Origin: an uncultured Clostridia bacterium | GTDB lineage: Bacteria > Bacillota > Clostridia > Christensenellales > CAG-917 | DNA: 64,000 nucleotides | Assembly: GCA_934277645.1 (NCBI GenBank) | Contig: CAKQUX010000003.1 | Coordinates: 72,469-136,468, forward strand | Reading direction: 5' to 3' | In this document: one piece after another, positions 34,673 through 42,262 of the stretch | Position numbering within the stretch: the stretch's first letter is position 1 | Layout: every line of letters begins with the position of its first letter | Position numbers and translations under genes: made by a program | The notes under the pieces: model-generated | Databases searched by the model: none | Told to the model about the DNA's origin: nothing | Seen by the model: only the letters and a program-made list of their open reading frames with translations

Positions 34673-35518
34673 ATGAGTGAAATAAACGTAAAAGATATAT
34701 TGATTTCAAAAGGTTTTCATTATAACAAAGCCTTAGGACAAAACTTTATCACCGACGGCAATTTGCTTAACGCCATAGTTTCGGATAGCGGCGTTGACAG
34801 TTGCGATACGGTTGTCGAGATAGGAACGGGAGCAGGAACTCTCACAAGATCGATTGCGGCAAAAGCGAAAAAGGTGTTTTCGTTCGAGCTTGATAAAAAC
34901 CTTATTCCCGTGTTGGATTTGTCCCTGCAAGGACTTGACAACGTTGAAGTCATTTTTAAAGACGTATTAAAAATGACGGATGACGAGCTTAATGAAATTG
35001 TAGGCGGTGAATTTAAGGTTGTCGCAAATCTTCCTTATTACGTTACAACGCCTATGATTATGCGTTTTTTGGAAAGCGGACTTGACGTAAAGTCGATAAC
35101 GGTTATGGTGCAAAAGGAAGTGGCAGACAGGTTTGTCGCAACGGTCGGCGGAAAGGAATATGCCGCAGTATCGCTTGCGGTGCAAATGCGCGGCGAGGCG
35201 AAAGTAACGAGAATCGTTAACAGACAAATGTTCTTCCCGATGCCTAACGTCGACAGCGCCGTTGTCAGAATCGATATAGACAGAAACAAACTTTCAGGCG
35301 TCGACCTTTCGGCGCTATCGAGGCTTGTCCGTATTTCTTTTGCTATGCGAAGAAAAATGCTTACAAACAATTTAATGAGCGGATATGGCTTGTCAAGAGA
35401 AAAGGCGATAGACGTACTTTTAAAAGCCGATATATCGCCGACAGTCAGGGGTGAAGCGTTAAGCCTTGACCAATATGTCAGGATTTTAAACGTTTTAAAA
35501 GATTTAGGCATAAAGTAA
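34673..35518 (+). CDS. rsmA: 16S rRNA dimethyladenosine transferase
   Basis: KsgA: dimethylates the two adenosines in helix 45 of 16S rRNA during 30S assembly. 281 residues. FHYNKALGQNFITDGNLL (about 13-30) is the family N-terminal motif, then VVEIGTGAGTLTR (SAM-binding motif I), FSFELDKNLIPVL, VVANLPYYVTTPMIM (catalytic NLPY), and FFPMPNVDSAVVRID. Erm methylases are less likely because of length and the FPxPxVDSAVVR motif. I use the ATG at 34673, where homology begins; the ribosome binding site is weak (TTAAAG), which suggests unusual control (see leader peptide). Confidence 0.95.
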   Translation: MSEINVKDILISKGFHYNKALGQNFITDGNLLNAIVSDSGVDSCDTVVEIGTGAGTLTRSIAAKAKKVFSFELDKNLIPVLDLSLQGLDNVEVIFKDVLKMTDDELNEIVGGEFKVVANLPYYVTTPMIMRFLESGLDVKSITVMVQKEVADRFVATVGGKEYAAVSLAVQMRGEAKVTRIVNRQMFFPMPNVDSAVVRIDIDRNKLSGVDLSALSRLVRISFAMRRKMLTNNLMSGYGLSREKAIDVLLKADISPTVRGEALSLDQYVRILNVLKDLGIK

Positions 35519-35541
35519 ATCGGTTTATCGTCATAAAAAAC

Positions 35542-35575
35542 AAAACCTCGCATAGTTTAAACTGCGAGGTTTTTT
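35542..35575 (+). terminator. Intrinsic terminator after rsmA
   Basis: Stem AAAACCTCGCA / TGCGAGGTTTTTT; the loop contains the palindrome AGTTTAAACT. An ATG follows immediately, but a start there would place the next gene's ribosome binding site inside the terminator. Confidence 0.9.
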
Positions 35576-35599
35576 ATGTTTCAGAAAGTTATTATAATT

Positions 35600-36445
35600 A
35601 TGAAAAGCGGCTCAAAAAAGGAAGTTTTGAAACTTGCCGAAGGCGGCGGCAAAGTTAAAGTTACGCTCGGCGACGGAATAAAGTTTCCAAGCACTCTTTT
35701 GATAGATTGCGGAATGGAATATGAATTGAAAATCAACGGCGTCGAAAGCGAATTTAAAGGAAGTATCGACGGTGACGTAAGCGCGGTTTTGTTGACGGAC
35801 GACGAAGTGTATCTCGGAACGAGCGGAAAGAACGACAAATGTCAAACGCTTTTGTTGAACTATAAAAATAAAACGTCAGAAAAAGCGCAAGGACAAAATA
35901 AAGATGACCCAAAATCCGAAATCGAAACTGCGAGCAGTCAGGCGCACGGCGACGAATTTGTAAAAAGTGAGAGCGCGACAGGTGAGAGAACTCAAAAAGC
36001 AGATATGCAAAGTAGCGTAAAAGTCCAAGAAAATAGCGAAAAAATCGAAACGTTTTCGGGTGAGCACGATAAAGCCGAAGCAACCGTATTTTTCGGCGGA
36101 ATAGAGTTTAGCGGAAACAATTTTTATCAAGCCGTTAAAGCTCAGCTCGACGAAATGTTCGTTTGCTATCCGCTCGAAACAAGACTTATAGAGCGCATTC
36201 CGAATTCAAAGTGGATCAGAGTCGATTGCGAAAACGAGTATTACGTCGTAGGACTTATTTACGAACTCGACGAAGTGATTTACGTTTGTTACGGAATTCC
36301 GGGAAGCGACAAGATATTGCCGCCCGACGAAATCAAAGACGTATCGCAGTTCGTAGATATAGATGAAGACGGCGGCGTGTGGATGATTTTTCAGGACGCA
36401 AAAACGGGCAAGTGCATAAGCAGTAGCGACGTCATAAAAATTTGA
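35600..36445 (+). CDS. Conserved hypothetical protein, two domains joined by an acidic linker
   Basis: I do not know a function. About 281 residues. Residues 1-90 are beta-rich (VKVTLGDGIKFPSTLLIDCGMEYELKI), 90-155 a charged low-complexity linker, and 165-281 a compact domain (NFYQAVKAQLDEMFVCYPLETRLIERIPNSKWIRVD ... YVVGLIYELDEVIYVCYGIPG) that I have seen in other Clostridia proteins without a known role. Start choice is uncertain: 35600 (next to AGAAAG) is preferred over the in-frame ATG at 35576, which touches the terminator. No signal peptide. Followed by another unrecognised gene. Confidence 0.7.
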   Translation: MKSGSKKEVLKLAEGGGKVKVTLGDGIKFPSTLLIDCGMEYELKINGVESEFKGSIDGDVSAVLLTDDEVYLGTSGKNDKCQTLLLNYKNKTSEKAQGQNKDDPKSEIETASSQAHGDEFVKSESATGERTQKADMQSSVKVQENSEKIETFSGEHDKAEATVFFGGIEFSGNNFYQAVKAQLDEMFVCYPLETRLIERIPNSKWIRVDCENEYYVVGLIYELDEVIYVCYGIPGSDKILPPDEIKDVSQFVDIDEDGGVWMIFQDAKTGKCISSSDVIKI

Positions 36446-36526
36446 TTGCAACTAAACCTGATAGTTTTATTTTGTTAAAGCGCTTTTATCGAGCGTTTGA
36501 AAAACAACGTCGAAATCTTATTGCTA

Positions 36527-36555
36527 TTGAATTTCGGCAACTAAAATGATATAAT
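36527..36555 (+). promoter_or_regulatory. Promoter giving a probable leaderless transcript
   Basis: TTGAAT, 17-base spacer, perfect TATAAT ending six bases before the ATG at 36562. Transcription would begin at or near the start codon. Confidence 0.65.
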
Positions 36556-36561
36556 CGTGAT

Positions 36562-37311
36562 ATGGATAGACGACTTCATTATCGTTTGTTGCCGTCCCAA
36601 GTGCTGATAAAAGGCAGCGTAAAGGGCGACAGCGAATGTAATTATGAACTTTATATGTTGGAGTTTGTAAATGCTTCTTTGTTTTTGAGAAAGCGCGTTG
36701 AATTCTTGCCTTTTACACGCCCGAGCAGTGAATCGCACGGCGAGTGTGATTGCTACGCAGGTTCTTACGGACTCGATTTCAAATTGACGGCAAGTCAGTC
36801 GCGACTTCGGGCGCTCAGCATTTTGTCAGACCAAACGGAGCTTATCGGCAAAAACGGAAAATATATGTTTGTGCCGCCGAAAAGCAAAAAGGACGTTGTT
36901 TGCACCGTTCTGCACATCGCTCTTTTAAAATACAGCTTGTCGGAGCTTAACACGCTTATGCGCAAAGAAAGCGGACTTAATATGGCGGAAACGGATATTA
37001 AAATATTTTTGCAAAAACTCGGCTTTAAGAAAAACCTTTTGCTTTACTATCCTCACGAGTTTTATTTTAAATTCCCGATTGAGTTTAACGTCGCAATCGG
37101 TGAAATAGCAAGGCTTATCAGTTTGTCGTTCAAATCGGCGATGCAATATCGTCGACAAGAATGTCCCGAATACGAAACATATATGGGCTTTATGTACAGT
37201 GACTTTTTTGTGATTATGGAGCTTGTAGGCGACGAGTTCAGAGTGGTGGACTACGTCAACGTGTCCAAGAGTAAAATTTATACAAGGCTATTAGGCTATT
37301 CAATTTTTTAA
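36562..37311 (+). CDS. Unrecognised protein, probably expressed from a leaderless mRNA
   Basis: 249 residues, no family recognised. There is no signal peptide or membrane helix. Visible points: a Cys-containing ECDCYAGSYGLDFKL segment near residue 60, a helical middle (VCTVLHIALLKYSLSELNTLMRKES, about 113-140) and a C-terminal part with EFNVAIGEIARLISLSFKSAMQYRRQECPEYETYMGF. No ribosome binding site precedes the ATG, but a consensus promoter ends six bases ahead. A terminator follows, so it is a single-gene unit. Confidence 0.75.
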   Translation: MDRRLHYRLLPSQVLIKGSVKGDSECNYELYMLEFVNASLFLRKRVEFLPFTRPSSESHGECDCYAGSYGLDFKLTASQSRLRALSILSDQTELIGKNGKYMFVPPKSKKDVVCTVLHIALLKYSLSELNTLMRKESGLNMAETDIKIFLQKLGFKKNLLLYYPHEFYFKFPIEFNVAIGEIARLISLSFKSAMQYRRQECPEYETYMGFMYSDFFVIMELVGDEFRVVDYVNVSKSKIYTRLLGYSIF

Positions 37312-37340
37312 TATTGATTATTTTAGATAAAGTCAGAATA

Positions 37341-37366
37341 AAAACCGCATTCGCGGTTTTTTCTTT
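37341..37366 (+). terminator. Intrinsic terminator
   Basis: Stem AAAACCGC / GCGGTTTT with loop ATTC and TTCTTTTT. Confidence 0.85.
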
Positions 37367-37818
37367 TTGCATAAATGTCAGCAAAAATGCCCGGCAAAAT
37401 GTTTTGTACAACTAATATCAGGGGCGATATATGGAAGTAAAGACAAAACGTCGCCTCATCGACATTGGCAAATTTTAAGTGACGTCAAAATTATGAAAAG
37501 ATAGATATTTGCCGTTTAGAGCTATAAAAAATATGTCGATTTATTAAAAAAATTGCCGATTACACTTGCGTATTTCGACTTTATTTGATAAAGTATTTAT
37601 ATAAATTTTAAATTGTTTGATTTTTTTAAGGTTTTTACATTTTTTTGAACTTTTTGTACGAATGAAAAAGATTTTAATTTTGCCTGGAATTAAATTTTAT
37701 AGTATTATCGATTAAACTAAACTTTTTATACTTGTCAAATACTATTTAACCGGTTAAAGAGTAAAGTAAGGCGTCACTACTTCAGATTAAAATTTTTCGA
37801 ACTGTTAATAGGTAATAT
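37367..37818. other. Spacer upstream of the GGDEF gene
   Basis: About 450 bases. The first part includes a possible 15-codon frame at 37431-37478 (MEVKTKRRLIDIGKF) led by AGGGG at seven bases; this may be chance. The rest is AT-rich, with poly-T stretches. I looked for the conserved blocks of c-di-GMP-I and -II riboswitches and did not find them. A promoter for the GGDEF gene must lie in the final 120 bases, but no clear -35/-10 pair was chosen. Confidence 0.35.
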
Positions 37819-39792
37819 ATGTCAAGTGCAAAAAGAAAAAAAATATTAGCAGCCGTTGCCGTTATACTTACTCTTGGCGGAATTTGTACAATCGTCGTTA
37901 TGTCTACTCAATTAGATGTGGTTATAGGCTCAACCGAAAAAGACAGAATGATTTCAAAAATCGGATCGTACAGTAAATCGAACGAAACGACGATTGTGAC
38001 GTATTTCGCTGAGAAAATCTCGGGTATAGAAACTCTTGCAAATATGATTGCGGACGTTTCAGAATGTAACATATTCGAGCCTACGGAAGTTACGGCAAAA
38101 TTCGGCGATACGGACGAGTACAAAACGCTGTCAGACGTCAAAATGACTTCGACCGTTAAAAAAATCGTGGATTCATATCACGCGGACAAGGCGTTGAGCT
38201 ATATCGGAGTCGCTAACGAAAAAGGCGAATCCTTTATGGATGATTACACCCTAAGCGGGGTTAAGTACGGCGACAGAATCGTGGATATAGGTTCTATGTC
38301 GCAGTTTAAACTTGCTATGGAAGGAAAGACTTACGTTTCGGGCGTTTTAAAATCGCCTATTTCCAACAGCGAAAGTTTTGTCGTGTTTACGCCAATAATT
38401 CATAACGGCGAAATACACGGCGTTGTCTTTATGGGGTATTTAAGAGAGAGAATAAACAACCTTATCGTCAATCTGATGAGCGATGCGAGCGCAAATTACG
38501 TTCTTGCAAACAGAGTCGATGGGGGCGGTTTGAGCGTAATCGCTACCGACTCGGAAATCGACGATTCGATTCTTGCGACGATTCCTTCCGATACTCACGA
38601 AATTCAACAAGTAACGTTAGACGACATCGACTTTTACGCCGTTATGGCGGACGTGCATGGAAAGAATAACAGCATCAGCAGCGATTGGGTGCTTATGACG
38701 GTTGTCGAAAAGTCTAACGCCGAAGCGTATTCCAAAAAGTACGTCGTGTATTCTCGAAACGTAACGCTTCTTATAAGTTTTGTCGTAATTTTATGCGTTG
38801 TAATTATTGCGGTCGTTATAAGTTATGCAAGGCACGAAAAGACGAAAGACTTGCAGAAATCGAAAGCCACGCTTGAATTTTTGAAACGCTATACGTTTGA
38901 ATACGACATAAAAGCCAAAAAGGTGCATTTCAGCGAAATAACCAAAAATCTTTTAGGCTTGGAAGTTATCGATTATACGTTCGACAGATTGGTTGAACTC
39001 GGCTATTTGACTTCTTCGGACGTAAACGCAATGAGCGAGCTGTATAAAAACCTTGAAAGCGGCACGATTTTCGAGTATGAGTTTTTCTGCGCCAGACTTA
39101 AAAAGTATTTCAAAATCAGTGCGAGTTTCATATTCCTTGCCGACAGCGGCGATTGCTTTATGGGCATAATCGAAGATATAACGGCAAACCATATCGAACG
39201 TGAGGAGCTTAAAGACAAGGCGCAAACCGACGGAATGACAAAGCTGTATAATCGTGAAACTTTTTCGTATAAAATCGAAGAAATAAAGGTCGAACAAGAC
39301 AGCCTTGACGCTTTGATGCTTATAGACATCGATAACTTCAAAACGATAAACGACAGTTTCGGTCACATGACGGGCGACAGAGTGCTTTTGGCGGTTGCCG
39401 ATGCTCTTAAAAACCTTAAAGAAACTTGTCCGTTTGTCAAAGTCGTTTCTCGTTTTGGCGGCGACGAATTCGGAATTTATTTATCGGGAATGAAAATGGA
39501 CACCGACGTTTCGACGATTGCAAAAAGAGTTGTAAACAAAATTACTCTTTCAACCGTTGAAAAGGGTGTGGAAACGTCGATAAGCATCGGAATCGCTTTA
39601 AGAACGAAAGACGGAAATACATTTAGCGAACTTTATCAATGCGCCGACAATGCGCTTTATGCGTCAAAGAAAATCAAGGGCAGTTCGTTCACCGTCTATG
39701 ACAGCATTGACAAGCGTACTTTGATGGCAGAAGACGCCGTGGACGACGCAAAAGGTAAACTTTGTTTGCCGTCAGACAAAAAGAGTCTTTGA
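37819..39792 (+). CDS. Membrane sensor diguanylate cyclase (Cache-like, PAS-like, GGDEF)
   Basis: 657 residues. Two membrane helices (about 8-30 and 316-338) enclose an extracytoplasmic domain of Cache-like size that probably senses a small ligand; then a PAS-like region (about 353-455) and a GGDEF domain (about 470-640). The active-site loop RFGGDEF at residues 545-551 is intact, with IDIDNFKTINDSFGH for GTP and metal. No RxxD inhibitory site precedes the loop. It should make c-di-GMP. The frame stops 9 bases before the next ATG, and an EAL domain follows in the -1 frame with no gap, so this may be one GGDEF-EAL protein (see findings). Confidence 0.9.
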   Translation: MSSAKRKKILAAVAVILTLGGICTIVVMSTQLDVVIGSTEKDRMISKIGSYSKSNETTIVTYFAEKISGIETLANMIADVSECNIFEPTEVTAKFGDTDEYKTLSDVKMTSTVKKIVDSYHADKALSYIGVANEKGESFMDDYTLSGVKYGDRIVDIGSMSQFKLAMEGKTYVSGVLKSPISNSESFVVFTPIIHNGEIHGVVFMGYLRERINNLIVNLMSDASANYVLANRVDGGGLSVIATDSEIDDSILATIPSDTHEIQQVTLDDIDFYAVMADVHGKNNSISSDWVLMTVVEKSNAEAYSKKYVVYSRNVTLLISFVVILCVVIIAVVISYARHEKTKDLQKSKATLEFLKRYTFEYDIKAKKVHFSEITKNLLGLEVIDYTFDRLVELGYLTSSDVNAMSELYKNLESGTIFEYEFFCARLKKYFKISASFIFLADSGDCFMGIIEDITANHIEREELKDKAQTDGMTKLYNRETFSYKIEEIKVEQDSLDALMLIDIDNFKTINDSFGHMTGDRVLLAVADALKNLKETCPFVKVVSRFGGDEFGIYLSGMKMDTDVSTIAKRVVNKITLSTVEKGVETSISIGIALRTKDGNTFSELYQCADNALYASKKIKGSSFTVYDSIDKRTLMAEDAVDDAKGKLCLPSDKKSL

Positions 39793-39800
39793 TACTTGCT

Positions 39801-40529
39801 ATGGCAAACGACGAGTTCGACGTTTACGTTCAGCCATATCGTTATTGCCATAAAAACGCCTTAGGCGGCGAAGTTCTCACAAGGTGGAACAGCCCAAGTT
39901 TCGGACTTGTTATGCCGAGTACGTTTATTCCTATGCTTGAAGGAAACGGACTTATGACGCAATTCGATATGTACGTTTTGAACAAGGTTTTTCGTCTTGC
40001 GAATGAACTTGTCGGCTATGGCGAAGTCGGACTTAGCATTAACCAAGCAGTTGACACTTTTATCAACCCGAGCTACGTCGACACTATATTAAAACTAAAA
40101 CAAAACGTAAAATCTGACGTTGTTTTCACGATAGAAATAACAGAGCGCGGCGAATGTAAGAGTTTCAGAACTCTTTCAAAGACTATAAAAACTTTGAGCG
40201 AGCACGGAATTCGCGTGGCTCTTGACGACTTCGGCACGGCAAATTCATCGCTTGCGGTTTTAAACGAACTTGAAATTGCCGAACTCAAAATAGACAGATC
40301 GTTTATGGCGTTTCCGAGCGAAAGCGCAAAAGCAAGCAAGGCAATAATAAGTTCAATCGTTATGATTGCAAAAAAGCTTGGAATAAACGTTGTAGCAGAA
40401 GGCGTTGAAACAAAGCCGCAGTTCGATTATCTGTATGAAATCGGTTGCGACGTTTTGCAAGGATTTTATATTGCCGTTCCGATAACGTACGAATCGTTTA
40501 AGGAATACTTAAAAATCGACAGAGGCTGA
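39801..40529 (+). CDS. EAL-domain c-di-GMP phosphodiesterase, -1 frame continuation of the GGDEF gene
   Basis: About 242 residues, essentially a bare EAL domain that begins only one helix into the normal fold. Catalytic and metal residues look present: EVLTRW (EAL motif with Val), SINQ, IEITE, ALDDFGTANSSL, LKIDRSF, VVAEGVE and LQGFY. Likely hydrolyses c-di-GMP to pGpG. The ATG at 39801 has no ribosome binding site at proper distance; the frame is open upstream to before 39762, across the end of the GGDEF frame. Either coupled re-initiation or frameshifting at C-AAA-AAG (39777-39783) would express it. Confidence 0.85.
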   Translation: MANDEFDVYVQPYRYCHKNALGGEVLTRWNSPSFGLVMPSTFIPMLEGNGLMTQFDMYVLNKVFRLANELVGYGEVGLSINQAVDTFINPSYVDTILKLKQNVKSDVVFTIEITERGECKSFRTLSKTIKTLSEHGIRVALDDFGTANSSLAVLNELEIAELKIDRSFMAFPSESAKASKAIISSIVMIAKKLGINVVAEGVETKPQFDYLYEIGCDVLQGFYIAVPITYESFKEYLKIDRG

Positions 40530-40609
40530 AATAAGACACGTTTATAAACATTTGATAGCTTAAAGTTTTAGTCTTGTGATAACAATAAAGTTTTAGCCTA
40601 AAAATGATG

Positions 40610-40639
40610 AAAGTCTTATGAGTATTCATAAGGCTTTTT
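40610..40639 (+). terminator. Intrinsic terminator after the EAL gene
   Basis: Twelve-base stem AAAGTCTTATGA / TCATAAGGCTTT with loop GTAT and a T run. The following 150 bases are AT-rich with repeated TATTATATCTA words. Confidence 0.85.
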
Positions 40640-40788
40640 CGTTGTATCTGCCTTTAGTGTTGTGTTATTTTGGTTTTTATATTATTATATCTATAAGAAT
40701 TATTATATCTACGATATATCTACAAGAACTATTACATTTAGAAAATCTGTCTGTAATAGTTCAAAAAACAATACGCATAAGGAGTGAT

Positions 40789-41082
40789 ATGGGTTTTTTT
40801 AACGACGTGTACGAAGTGGTAAAATCAATACCTTACGGCAGAGTTTTAAGCTACGGACAAGTTGCCGCTTTAAGCGGACACCGCGGCTGCGCAAGGCAAG
40901 TGGGATATGCGCTGCATTCAAATCCCGACCCCGAAAACATTCCTTGTTTCAGAGTGGTTTTTAAGGACGGAAGTTTGGCGAGCGGTTTTGCTTTCGGCGG
41001 CAAAGACGAGCAACGCCGCTTACTCGAAGCGGAAGGCGTTGAGTTTTATGGCGAAAAAGTAAAAAAAGAGTATTTTTGTTAG
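40789..41082 (+). CDS. MGMT-like DNA-binding protein (O6-alkylguanine transferase family)
   Basis: A 97-residue protein matching the DNA-binding domain of methylguanine methyltransferases and ATL proteins: FFNDVYEVVKSIPYGRVLSYGQVAALSG, then RQVGYALHSNP and IPCFRVVFKDGSLA. The reactive Cys is kept, but the usual PCHRV is PCFRV, so the proton-relay His is replaced by Phe; catalytic transfer is doubtful. ATL proteins, which lack the Cys, recruit excision repair instead. The ATG at 40789 has AAGGAG five bases ahead. Stand-alone gene. Confidence 0.88.
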   Translation: MGFFNDVYEVVKSIPYGRVLSYGQVAALSGHRGCARQVGYALHSNPDPENIPCFRVVFKDGSLASGFAFGGKDEQRRLLEAEGVEFYGEKVKKEYFC

Positions 41083-41302
41083 ACAATTCTAACAAATGGT
41101 TTATAATGATAAGAGAAATTAAATTTAATAAGAGCATTTACAACCTTTTATTAAACTGAAAATGAGAACCGAAGTTTTCGTTAAAGTCTATAAGTCTTTA
41201 AACGTGTTTACGAGGGTCAAAACGTTGTTTTTATTAGTTAATGCGTTGAGTTTGTGCAAAAAATGAAAGTGTTAAGCGTTTATGCTTGACGATAGGAGAT
41301 AT

Positions 41303-42124
41303 ATGAGCGAAGAATGTACGCATGATTGCAGCACCTGCAACAAAGATTGTTCATCAAAAAGTATGGTTGAAAAACCACACGAGCTTACACGAGTAAAGAA
41401 AATTATCGGCGTAGTAAGCGGCAAAGGCGGCGTCGGAAAATCGATGGTTACGTCTATGCTTGCCGTAGATTTAATGAGAAACGGGAAGAGCGTCGGAATT
41501 ATGGATGCCGACGTAACCGGTCCGTCAATTCCGAAAATGTTCGGTCTTCACGGAAAACTCGATTGTGACAATACGGGGCTTTATCCTGCCGTTACAAAAA
41601 AAGGCATAAAGGTCGTTTCGGTCAATTTGTTGCTTGACGACCCGTCTGCGCCGGTTGTATGGCGCGGACCTGTCATAGCGGGAATGGTAAAGCAGTTTTG
41701 GACGGACGTAATTTGGGGCGACGTCGACTGTTTGTTTGTTGATATGCCACCGGGAACGGGCGACGTGCCGCTCACTGTTTTTCAATCGTTGCCTATTGAC
41801 GGAATCGTCATCGTTACGTCGCCGCAGGAGCTTGTTACTATGATTGTAGAAAAAGCAGTCAATATGGCAAAACTCATGAACGTACCTATTGTTGGACTTG
41901 TCGAAAATATGTCTTATATCGAATGTCCCGATTGCGGCAAAAAGATTTATCCGTTCGGCGAAGGCAACGTCAATGAAATTGCCGAGAAATTCGGAATCGA
42001 CAGCGTAGCAAAATTGCCTATCAAAAAAGATTATGCGTCGCAAGCGGATAAAGGTCTTATTGAACTTTTCGAAGGAGAAGACCTTAGCCCGATTGCGGAA
42101 AAAATCGAACAACTCAAAAAATAG
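41303..42124 (+). CDS. mrp: Mrp/NBP35 family iron-sulfur cluster carrier ATPase
   Basis: P-loop ATPase that carries and transfers Fe-S clusters. 273 residues. The N-terminus has four cysteines in CTHDCSTCNKDC (CX3CX2CX3C, about 5-16), a form known in NBP35-like proteins. The deviant Walker A GKGGVGKS is near residue 40, DADVTGPSIPKMFG follows, and a CPDC cluster-binding pair lies near residue 213. I chose the ATG at 41303, which has TAGGAG six bases ahead and keeps the Cys cluster. No suf or isc genes are nearby. Confidence 0.93.
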   Translation: MSEECTHDCSTCNKDCSSKSMVEKPHELTRVKKIIGVVSGKGGVGKSMVTSMLAVDLMRNGKSVGIMDADVTGPSIPKMFGLHGKLDCDNTGLYPAVTKKGIKVVSVNLLLDDPSAPVVWRGPVIAGMVKQFWTDVIWGDVDCLFVDMPPGTGDVPLTVFQSLPIDGIVIVTSPQELVTMIVEKAVNMAKLMNVPIVGLVENMSYIECPDCGKKIYPFGEGNVNEIAEKFGIDSVAKLPIKKDYASQADKGLIELFEGEDLSPIAEKIEQLKK

Positions 42125-42129
42125 TTTTT

Positions 42130-42172
42130 AAGCGGTGTGTCAGATGAGCGTGTTTGGCATCGCCGCTTTTTT
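42130..42172 (+). terminator. Probable intrinsic terminator after mrp
   Basis: AAGCGG / CCGCTT stem with a long loop and T6. Weaker than others because of the loop. Confidence 0.6.
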
Positions 42173-42262
42173 ATTAAATTTAAAATGTTATTAAGCACTT
42201 ATTGCTAAACAAGAGCCGCGAAATCTTTTGTTGTGCGGAATATAACGCAAGGGGGAAAAGCT

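Noticed and set aside
37312..37818. Possible c-di-GMP riboswitch ahead of the GGDEF gene
   Set aside because: The conserved blocks of class I and II aptamers were not seen.
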